Shown here piece after piece: positions 55,687-64,000 of a DNA stretch of 64,000 nt. Under the pieces are notes generated by a model. The model searched no databases. It had not been told where the DNA came from and saw only the letters and a list, made by a program, of their open reading frames with translations. Position 1 is the first letter of the stretch. Every line of letters begins with the position of its first letter. The translations under genes were made by a program, and so were the position numbers. The stretch is from Ceratorhiza oryzae-sativae (taxonomy: Eukaryota; Basidiomycota; Agaricomycetes; Cantharellales; Ceratobasidiaceae): contig JARWMV010000236.1 in the NCBI GenBank assembly GCA_030998015.1, forward strand, positions 186,001 to 250,000, given 5' to 3'.

Positions 55687-55923
55687 ATGCAACTCCAAAT
55701 TCAAAAGAGAGCGACGGGAAACTAGGAAGTAAATTGGAAAAGAAAAGAGAAAAAAAAAGGGAACGACTAGATGATGTACGTGTGCGATCTCAGGGAAAGC
55801 ACGCAAAACAAGTGATGTATGTATAGGTTAGCCACTCAATGTCGATAGATAGTACAATCCAACTACCCCCTTGTTCCAAGTCTGTGATTAGCCCCAAATG
55901 AACGGCCCCAAACCATTTTGAGA

Positions 55924-58500
55924 TTAGGTTACCACGTCGGCTGCGCTGAAACTGCTGCGTCGTCGCCTTACGCTACGCAAGTTGGGTCGTTCAGATTTCG
56001 ATCCTGGGACAACGACCGCGCTCGCGCCTTCACTATGCATCCAATCTGGCACCTGGTCCTCCTTTTCCTTTTCCTCCTCTTCCTCTGCTCGTTTCTTGCC
56101 CTTTTCTGCGGGCAGAGGCATTGGCAACGGCGGGGGTGGGCTTAGCACGTATGCTCCACGCTTTTGAGGAACCTTGAGTCCGCCGTTGGTTGTTGCAGGA
56201 GGTCCCAGCGGGCCGACGCTTGGCAGTGGCAGCTTTGATCGAGTATTGTATTTTGGCAGTTGTGGAGAGCTGGGAGGTCCTATGGGTCTCCGAATGTTAC
56301 CAGGAACGCTTGACGCCGAGCCTGTGGTTGAGGTCGTGCTGGGGCCAGATCGCGTGGATCCGGCTGCTGCGTTCCGGAGCGCAGCGGTTGCAGCCGTGAC
56401 ATGACTGACTCCACCAGGACGTCCATTTGCCGTGGTAGTGTGAGACAAGAGCCGCGGTTTTCCGGATCCTACTGGGGGCACTGGCGTTGGGAGGAGCGAC
56501 GCCTCGATTTCTGCCGCACGCTTTGCAACTATGCGTGCCGAGTTTCGAGTCCCACGGCCCACCCCAACACCAGTCGATTTGCCACGATCCACCGACATCG
56601 CGCCTGCAGGCAGTCGTGTCCCAGAGTCTGACTTGCTACTACTACTCGTACCTAGCTCCCGGCGCGTACGAGAGCCAGCCTCGGAACGCGACGCGCTGCC
56701 TGCGTCTCCACCCGCAACGCGTTTCCCGCTAACACGCCTAAATCCAACTCCCAAAACGCCTAGCTGGTCCCCTTCATCCTCCACCTCTTCCCCTCCTTCA
56801 GCCGCGCGTTTTGCGGCTGGCGTCTTGCGTGGTTGTGGGACAGGTGCATCTGTTTTGATCGGAGTAACAGGGCGAGGTTTGTGTGGCGTGACAGGGACGG
56901 CAGGAGTAATGACAGGTGAGGACATGAGGCCGGGGGGCGTGACCGCACGAGATGATGCGGCGGCGGTGTGGCCAACACGAGTAGAAGAAGCCATGGTAAC
57001 ATTCGTGGAACCAGTGTGATTAGGATGAATTTCTTCTGCTGGTGGTGTGCGGGGAGTGAGGACACCAACGCGCTCAGCCTCGGCCCGCCGAATCTCATCA
57101 ACTGCAGCCCACTTGGCCCATTCCAGCTGCTTCATGTACATGAATTGCTAAGATGTACGAATATACGTAAGCATAATCGATACGGGTTGGAATACGGCAA
57201 CTTGCCTGTTGGGGTCCAACAACACAACCAGGGCGAACGACGCGCATGAATCCTATTGCCTCGTTTGCTGTAAAACCGTATTTGTAGATCAGATACGCGC
57301 CGATCAGAGTACCTGTTCGACCAAGCCCGGCCTTGCAGTGGACCGCAACGACACCTTTGGATTTGATGAGTTTGGGAATGGCGGAGTGTGGAAATTGAAA
57401 AGCTTACCGCCAGCTTGAATTATGGCATCTGATTTGGCGATAAAGGTTCGCGTGATATCGTCCGCCGGATTGGTGCCATCATCGAAGTACAAGTCTAAAT
57501 GCTCGATTCCCCGCTCCTCGAACACTGCTTTATCGTACAGCTCGTTGTTCAACCGTACAACGAGTTTTATGTTCCGCTCGGAAAAGTACTCCAGACAGTT
57601 CATAAAGGGATTGGGTAGCTTGCGCTGTAGCGCAGAACCTCCGGTGGTTGCAGCCCCGGATTTCAGTTTGCCTTCTTTCTGTTGTCTGATCCAGACAGAG
57701 TCAACCGGGCTGGCGAATGCGATAAAATTTGGGGTGATCCAGTTCCAGTCGCCGTTATCGACCTTTTCATAGTATTCGTACTCGTCAACCGAGAATTCGT
57801 TCATATCCAGCAGGTGATTATGCTGTGCCTTCCAAATCCCCCAAAGACAGTCCTGGATGCCAAGGTGAAAGTCGGGACGCCCACGCCCGGCGTCACGGAA
57901 GGGCATAAACTCGATCTCGGCCAGCGGATAGAAGACTTCCCATGGTGTCCGTCGCTGGACAATCATCTATAACGGAAGATGAGGACAGACTCATCTGGAC
58001 AAGCGTGGCACAACGTACACAATAAAGAGCCATCAACAGAGCGGAGTTGGCCCGGCGGCGCGGGTCGCTTGAGGAGTAAAGAACGATGCGGTGGCGCTTC
58101 AGATTGGCGTCCTATAGCCAGCATTAACACTACCATCAATCAGATTGAATAGGTGTACCTGAAGGAGCTCATGGATAAGGATACACGCGCGGTATACCTG
58201 CGCCAGGTTTAGTGGGCCCCAGTCCTCGAAGAATGAGAGATAGACAAGTCGGTCATCCACGGAAAAATAGTAGTATGTGTGTTCCTCTTCGGGAGATACT
58301 GGAGTCGGGCCAGCGGCGCGTGATTTGGTTCTGAGAGCTGGAGCGGGCTGTTCTGGTCGGTTGAGCTGGTCGGCAGGGGGGGCTGGGGCGGGAAACGATG
58401 TCCAATAGAGCCTATAAAATGTAAGCAAGATAGAACCCGAGATTGTGATTCACAGTTACCTGTCGGAGAAGCGGCAGAGTGGCTCGCAGACGGGCGCCAT
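55924..58500 (-). CDS. CDC14: Dual-specificity phosphatase Cdc14
   Basis: Mitotic-exit phosphatase that reverses CDK phosphorylation at SP/TP sites. Starts MAPVCEPLCRFSDR at 58500; then HTYYYFSVDDRLVYLSFFED, QVYRACILIHELLQ, HRIVLYSSSDPRRRANSALL, TPWEVFYPLAEIEFMPFRDA, DCLWGIWKAQHNHLLDMNEF, NPFMNCLEYFSERNIKLVVR and the catalytic loop VVAVHCKAGLGRTGTLIGAY (HCxxGxxR with the C, R and following T), then FMRVVRPGCVVGPQQ. The C-terminal half is a long disordered Ser/Thr/Pro-rich basic tail with many TP/SP sites, typical of Cdc14 regulation, and ends RRSSFSAADVVT. One intron (about 57144-57206) has GC-AG borders (CAG|gcaagt ... cttag|CAA). No frameshift seen. Confidence 0.92.
57144..57206 (-). other. 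GC-AG intron of CDC14
   Basis: Donor CAG|gcaagt, acceptor acatcttag|CAA; joins VVGPQQ to FMYMKQ in phase within the conserved region after the active site. Coordinates are approximate by a few bases. Confidence 0.75.
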
Positions 58501-58971
58501 GGTGGTGGAGGGGAACTGACTTCGCATCCCTCCAGCAGCACGCGCCTCAACAACACGTGCCTGCCAAATATACAATCACAACTGTCTCCAATCACACGAC
58601 CGCGCGCTCCGCCATGCTTCTCAGACGCATCTGCCACCTCGAATCATACATAGCGGCTACGAGCCACTTCCTAATCCAGTTCAATTGATACATCTATCCC
58701 TTCATTTCCTCTGGTAAGAATACCCCACCGGGTCACTTCTCTGCCAGGCTCTGCGTCGATATTCTCAACCATGGCTGTACTCGCGCACGCATTTCGAGTC
58801 AGATCAAACTGTTCTAGAGTATCGCCTTCGTCCACCACCATGCTTCAGTTAGAAACTCTTCCAGTGCTTATCACAGGTTACCAACTGGTTGTGTTCGAAA
58901 CTGGGTGTTGCTAACATGTGTTAGTAACACAAATTACAATATGTGCCATCACAAGCACAAACAAATACCAT
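58501..58971. other. Upstream region of CDC14
   Basis: No gene recognised; should hold the CDC14 promoter and the 3' end region of the next reverse-strand gene. Confidence 0.3.
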
Positions 58972-59580
58972 CTATCTAGCATACCTCGCATGAATACCGC
59001 GCATGCATTTTTTGGTCAAAGATAATGCTCTCTGGCCGATTGATGCTAAAATTGATTGCCTTGAAGTCAGTTCCAGTGAATCCAAGGCCGAAGCTCGGCT
59101 TAGTAGAGGGTCATGCAGTGCTCGGCTTGAAAGGTTGACTCCGTAGGTGTTTTCAAGCGCAGAGGCAGCACCTGTCGCTGCAACTACTTCATCACAGTCA
59201 GAATCGCAGTCACACTCGATTTCTGGCCCATTGTTGCCTTTGCTAGCCTCACTCCAGTCGGTAGCAGGCTCAATATCTTCAGGCTGCCAACATTTCGACA
59301 GCTCGTTCGGTATGGGCAGATCGATTTTATTAGTTTCCTTTGGTGCAATATGCTCAAGTCCAAGGATATCCTCCAAATCATTATTGGGAGTGCTACATTC
59401 ACGACAAGAATCTTCAATTCCTACAGGATTAGTAGTCCAGTGCCAAAAATCATAGGTAGAGCACCCAGATGGTAGCGATGGGAGCAACGAAGCAAGAGTG
59501 CTGCGGGGCTCGTTGAGTTTAAAGGGGTATGAAGATGGAGAAGCCATGACAAGAGTGGCATGTTTCGAAGTGCATTTCAC
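58972..59580 (-). CDS. Hypothetical acidic protein
   Basis: Single-exon frame of 202 codons; a second start at 59547 (MASPSSYPFKLNEPRSTLAS) is equally plausible and gives 191 aa. Contains STYDFWHWTTNPVGIEDSC, LPIPNELSKCWQPEDIEPAT, a Cys/Asp cluster EIECDCDSDCDEVV and ALDSLELTSRQSILASIGQR. No known domain. The Cys-Asp cluster could bind metal but is too short to assign. Supported by length, CpG-normal composition and lack of repeats rather than by family. Confidence 0.4.
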   Translation of the reverse strand: MKCTSKHATLVMASPSSYPFKLNEPRSTLASLLPSLPSGCSTYDFWHWTTNPVGIEDSCRECSTPNNDLEDILGLEHIAPKETNKIDLPIPNELSKCWQPEDIEPATDWSEASKGNNGPEIECDCDSDCDEVVAATGAASALENTYGVNLSSRALHDPLLSRASALDSLELTSRQSILASIGQRALSLTKKCMRGIHARYAR

Positions 59581-59818
59581 TTCATTTTTATGGTGTAGAA
59601 GTCACATGTGTATGCCTAATAATGAGTATCGTGTATGATAGAAATATCAAATGGCTGAAGGAATTAGAAATGTATGCGTATGCGTTCTGCAGGTTTCTGC
59701 GATCATCGATAGTATAGCCCTTGTCGAGCATATAAGGAGTACCTTCGGCCAGGTAGCCATTCACCCCCTCTCAAAAATTAATATATTTCAATTGAACGTT
59801 ATATCGCACACAAGCCCC
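59581..59818. other. Intergenic
   Basis: Short AT-rich spacer, nothing recognised. Confidence 0.3.
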
Positions 59819-60202
59819 TTAGCATCGTCTTAAGCATACTGCGCATCGGATAAAATATTTGTATTCGATAAATGTACAGAGTAGTATGGCCCACCACTCC
59901 CGCCTGAATTCCCATACTCCATTATATATTACGCTACGTTGCAACGAATAATAGGGCCATACACGCGCTTCCTGGCTGGTGATACCACGCAAAGAGCCAG
60001 CAAAAGCACATGGCATTTGCCAGATTTCAACCTTGAACCTCGCTCGTACCTTGTAACTCCCTAGCGCATCGTCTAGATGCTTGGTTTTCCAGAGGCTGAT
60101 GGGCGAAGGCTGAGACACCTCAGGTATATCAACAAAGCTGCTATTAACACATTGATCTCCGGAAATTTCTCTCCAAGTGTTATTAACTCGCGTTACAAAC
60201 AA
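59819..60202 (-). other. Possible exon of an uncharacterised gene
   Basis: Reverse-strand frame including VNNTWREISGDQCVNSSFVD, SPISLWKTKHLDDALGSYKV and RARFKVEIWQMPCAF. These look protein-like and recall small fungal proteins with a RARFxVEIWQ motif, seen only from memory. No convincing upstream exon or start found; the last third of the frame (after MPCAF) may be intron or 3' sequence. Confidence 0.3.
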
Positions 60203-60865
60203 AACGTAAATTACTGAACCCTAATTTCGTATCACATGTATTTCGGAACCTTTCTCCGGAGCTTGAAGAGCCTTGACGCTCCAAAGCGGTCATTTAATTG
60301 AAACTAGGAATGCATATATGTACTTGCCTGACTGCGTAGTTTGCTAGTGGGACCATAAACCCATACTTTCGGGCAACTTGCTTAGGTGTACGGTGATGAT
60401 ACAGAGCCGTCCCGCTTACATAGGTGGCTGATTGAAATTACTCAGACCACGGACGAGACGAGATTGTATCGTATCGTCTCATCCGCAACGCTAATAAGCC
60501 AACAGGCCTTCCCCCGCGCTTGCACACCCTTTCTACCTAGGAAAGCGCTACGGCTTTTAGGTTACTTTTCTCTCAGGGAAGCGACAATAAATTCTATTCT
60601 ATGAAGCTCTATTCTAGGAAACTTATGTTACAGAGGGGTGAAGCGCTGGTCGTTTCCCTTCCATATCCGCTGAGGGGAGAGCCAGCGAAGCGCCCGTTGC
60701 TTTGCTCGTTTTCGCTAGGGCAAAATCCCCAATCCCCCCCCCCCTAGAGCCTTGATAAAAGAGAGACCTTCGACTTTGAGCCAGCCCGGTTTCAAACAAG
60801 GCATATTTCCAACTGAGATCCCGCCAGTGGCTTTTTGCTCGCTTGTTCGATCACGCAACCCCGAC
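60203..60865. other. Intergenic, no gene recognised
   Basis: Includes a C run near 60727-60738. No coding signal beyond chance frames. Confidence 0.3.
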
Positions 60866-61600
60866 ATGGAACCTGACTCCCCCACAAGATCGAGGACGAC
60901 GCATGCTGAAGGGTATCATTCTAGATACACAGAGGTTGCCCAACGAACGCTAGTCGCTGATATCCCGAAGGTCCCGGAAGTCCACTTGAAGCCTCTGTTG
61001 TCGGTGGTCCTACCCGATATATTAGTTGATGGCACCTTCGAAAGAGTCTGCGGCGGGCTTCAAAGGATGGATATTGTTAATGGCCGGTGGTCATGCTTGA
61101 AAACCGACCCAAAAGATGGAAAACACATGGAGGGTGAGGTGTTTGGTTTCCTTGCAACTATTTTCAATAGCATCCACTCGGTCCTTCAACCAGCTCAGTC
61201 CTTGATCAGGTTCACTGTTGCTGGAAATACAACACTGATATCTCAACATACAAAACAATCTCAACCTGATGCATATATACACTTGGGGGAAAAAACCTTT
61301 CCTGACACAAATATTGTGTCTTGGGCAGATATAGTGATGCCAGTGGAGTTCAAAAAATCATCAAATACTAGTGCTGCCAGCAACATAAGTTTTTGTTATG
61401 CACAATATTCTCATTGGAGTGCATCTGGCCCCTGTTCTCAGGATTATTGAAAAGTCATGTGGTTGATGCACCATGCCATGCGCAATGACCCCCAGTGGTG
61501 GTTCACATATAGATTTACAATAGAAAACACAAGTGGAAGGCTTTTTTTCAATGATTGTTGTGGAATAGTTGCTTCAGAAACATTCAATATCAACAGGGTC
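60866..61600 (+). pseudogene. FunK1 fungal-type kinase, N-terminal fragment
   Basis: Preferred start MEPDSPTRSRTTHAEGYHSR (60866). It continues QRTLVADIPKVPEVHLKPLL, GEVFGFLATIFNSIHSVLQP, QSQPDAYIHLGEKTFPDTNI, SWADIVMPVEFKKSS, then a frame change near 61450 (one base missing) into VMWLMHHAMRNDPQWWFTYR and FTIENTSGRLFFNDCC. The W[AS]D..MP.EFKK and H...ND..R.F..GFTIEN patterns belong to the N-terminal region of the expanded basidiomycete FunK1 family. The kinase domain itself is absent: family resemblance ends near FNIN (about 61600), where repeat sequence begins. CpG sites vanish after about 61.2 kb, inside the gene. Confidence 0.65.
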
Positions 61601-62005
61601 TGCCCAATCTTTTTGTGCTGGCAAAGCCCATCAGGAACAACCTGCAGTGCAAATTTGATGTTATTTACTGTTATTTACACATTTACCCAATTTGCCTTCC
61701 ACTGGCAGAAACTGACTGTTATTTACCCACCCAGTGGCTAATTTACCCCCTGGGTAGCTAATAGTAGCTCATTTGCTGTCCTGTGAAGTAAATATACACT
61801 TATTAACCCTCCTAGTTGGTAAATTTGTACTTGTACCTGGCTGATTACACTCTTCAAGGGTAAAACAATCCCCATGTACTTGTGAATTACATTCCCTAAG
61901 TGTAAATATCCATGGCTGCAGATAATTAGCAACCCCCTGTGTATTCTAGCCTGAAAGCATCAAGTGCAAGTGTTATTATCCACTGTATGATTGAATGTGC
62001 ATCTA
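61601..62005. other. CpG-poor repeat-like sequence
   Basis: Contains several ttatttac/gtaaat repeats (61660-61900), some inverted; no coding signal. Confidence 0.35.
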
Positions 62006-63454
62006 CAGTGGGCCACAAATCAAATGGGATACATGAGTTGTCTGCAGAAAAGCAGCTGTGACAGGCAAGGGAGATGGAATCTGAGCCAAATATATTAGTA
62101 GACTATAGAGCTACATACCATGAGATATATCATGGAAATTTTCAGATTAGTGGTCCAATCCTGTGGCAAGATAAGATCCAGACACTACTGGTGGCTGTCC
62201 CATTCGCTTTGCAAATTGGCACTCAAATGCCCAGGACAGATGGACATGGGCTCAATTGCCTGTTTCTTGGCTGTTTTTTCTAAAACAAAATGCACAAAAC
62301 CTTTTTGACACACATCAAGAGTATCCTTGCAAGTTCTTAGCTTGTCCAAATGTCATACTGTAGAGTTGTAAGCCAACCAAGGTATCAATGTTACACCCTG
62401 CCTCAGCCATCATCTCACAGCTATTTAGGCAGCTCAGCTAAGATCAATGGGTTGATTGCACTCTATTATAATTAGAGATGCATATATGTACAACTGAGAA
62501 CAGCTATATAGTGCATACAGGAGGGCAAGCAGCAATTAAGTGCTCCCAGCTAGATTCTTGTAGAAATGAATTGACTGCTGTGAGCACAGGAGTATGCATG
62601 GCAGCTTGATACTTACAAATAAGGTGTGTGTTATATGCCAGAATTTCTATGTAAAGTTGTAGCCCAATTGAGCCAACATGTGGAGAGTTATGGACCAAGT
62701 GGTACAGATCACCTCTGACTACATAGTAAATTTGGCCAAAAAAATCACACTTCTTCATTGCTTGGTCCATAACTCTCCACATTTTAGCTCAATTGGGCTA
62801 CAACTTTACATAGAAATTCTGGCATATAACACACACCTTATTTGTAAGTATCAAGCTGCCATGCATACTCCTGTGCTCACAGCAGTCAATTCATTTCTAC
62901 AAGAATCTAGCTGGGAGCACTTAATTGCTGCTTGCCCTCCTGTATGCACTATATAGCTGTTCTCAGTTGTACATATATGCATCTCTAATTATAATAGAGT
63001 GCAATCAACCCATTGATCTTAGCTGAGCTGCCTAAATAGCTGTGAGATGATGGCTGAGGCAGGGTGTAACATTGATACCTTGGTTGGCTTACAACTCTAC
63101 AGTATGACATTTGGACAAGCTAAGAACTTGCAAGGATACTCTTGATGTGTGTCAAAAAGGTTTTGTGCATTTTGTTTTAGAAAAAACAGCCAAGAAACAG
63201 GCAATTGAGCCCATGTCCATCTGTCCTGGGCATTTGAGTGCCAATTTGCAAAGCGAATGGGACAGCCACCAGTAGTGTCTGGATCTTATCTTGCCACAGG
63301 ATTGGACCACTAATCTGAAAATTTCCATGATATATCTCATGGTATGTAGCTCTATAGTCTACTAATATATTTGGCTCAGATTCCATCTCCCTTGCCTGTC
63401 ACAGCTGCTTTTCTGCAGACAACTCATGTATCCCATTTGATTTGTGGCCCACTG
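62006..63454. mobile_element. Foldback (snapback) Tc1-type element, arms of 694 bp
   Basis: Left arm 62006-62699 and right arm 62761-63454 are inverted copies of equal length, almost identical over all parts I compared; a few mismatches lie at the centre (agccaacatg against agctaaaatg). Spacer 61 bp. Ends CAGTGGGCCACAAATC with TA on both outsides (62004-62005, 63455-63456), as in Tc1/mariner. The mirrored frames at 62074-62283 and 63177-63386 encode identical 69-aa peptides, which confirms the arm identity but not a gene. Confidence 0.93.
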
Positions 63455-63456
63455 TA

Positions 63457-63557
63457 TATCTGAATAAACAGGACTTGTCCAAAATGAGAAAATAGATGTA
63501 CAAATATATATATAAAATCATAATAAAATCATGCTCATGGTCTAGGCAAAGACAACA
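63457..63557 (-). repeat. Chromovirus-family LTR fragment
   Basis: Reverse-strand start TGTTGTCTTTGCCTAGACC at 63557, continuing through CCATGAGCATGATTTTAT to GGACAAGTCCTGTTTATTCAG, matching the first ~100 bp of the LTR at 43527. A purine tract (AAAAGTGGGGGG on the reverse strand) lies outside it at 63558-63575. Cut by the foldback element. Confidence 0.75.
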
Positions 63558-63575
63558 CCCCCCCCCACTTTTGGT

Positions 63576-64000
63576 AATAGGCATTAAAAGAGGCAGTTAG
63601 TAATCCTTTCAAATGGTTTATTTACTATTATTATATGTTGATAACATGAATAAATCCCAGGGACTTTCCCTGAGGTACAGTTGTCAAATACCTCACTGAA
63701 ATAGCACAAGCTGTGCATATATTTGCAGGATCTCAATTCAATGTTAAATGGATGACCCATGAATAGCTTCATTCTTTTTCTGGTTTGGCTATGTCCAAAG
63801 ATCTGAGAGTCAGGTGTTCAAATAGGTGACATCTATTGTACTTGTTGGAATTTGGTTCTGATGGGGCACTTACAGCACTGGTGTGTGGCTGACTACCAGG
63901 GGACACCAGGTTCTGGCCAGTCCAATTTTGGACCCACTTCTGGCCAACTGGGGGTTTCTTCAAAATCATGATAATTTAAAAATCTGGCATAAATACAGGC
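63576..64000 (-). other. Unassigned sequence next to the LTR fragment
   Basis: By position this should be the 3' internal end of a chromovirus-related element on the reverse strand, but I see no chromodomain. A frame at 63769-63969 (MILKKPPVGQKWVQNWTGQN) is not recognised. Confidence 0.25.

Noticed and set aside
56531..57019. Plus-strand frame of 162 codons
   Set aside because: Antisense to the disordered tail of CDC14.
62074..63386. Two identical 69-aa frames on opposite strands
   Set aside because: They are the two arms of the foldback element; identity follows from the palindrome and is not evidence of a gene.

Overview
The window looks like a chromosomal piece of a basidiomycete fungus, probably an agaricomycete of the Rhizoctonia/Ceratobasidium kind. 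The evidence is dense short introns (about 50-75 nt) in nearly every gene, a fungus-specific FunK1 kinase fragment, a Plavaka-like transposase tail and a chromodomain-bearing Ty3 element. The organism is inferred from gene style and remembered protein resemblance, not from a search.

Layout. Positions 1-24.6 kb are a gene-rich, CpG-normal arm: mannose-6-phosphate isomerase (partial), SEC63, an unknown gene, a short-chain dehydrogenase, a LINE fragment, uroporphyrinogen decarboxylase, a membrane-anchored PDI, two BAG-like paralogues, a nucleolar Nol11/Utp8-like protein, a tail-anchored coiled-coil protein, a vWA protein and a small gene with a KVTF motif. Positions 24.6-53.8 kb are a transposon block. 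It holds a Ty3 chromovirus split by three further insertions (a solo LTR, a non-autonomous hAT element and a 5.2-kb hAT element), four copies of a 1.3-kb LTR, a second solo-LTR family, a Tc1 element inside an intron of a RecQ-like helicase relic, MITEs and a 96-bp minisatellite. A CpG-normal island at about 38.2-42.6 kb inside this block carries the Plavaka-like tail and a SAM methyltransferase. Positions 53.8-61 kb return to genes: a second copy of the KVTF-motif gene, CDC14 and small hypotheticals. Positions 61-64 kb are repeats again, dominated by a 1449-bp Tc1-type foldback element with two 694-bp arms.

Main structural points. A block of about 1.95 kb containing the KVTF-motif gene is present on both borders of the 29-kb transposon block, in direct orientation; this suggests an ancestral order vWA gene - KVTF gene - CDC14. 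CpG is strongly depleted in the transposon block, and within each duplicated copy the CpG loss lies on the side that faces the transposons. This resembles deamination of methylated CpG spreading a few hundred bases into the flanks. Several transposon catalytic acids appear lost through CpG-to-CpA changes.

Quality warning. Several otherwise well-preserved genes show single-base frameshifts, mostly one base missing. I read these mainly as probable sequence errors; the affected proteins should be corrected with reads before use. Three introns have GC-AG borders with the same gcaagt donor.
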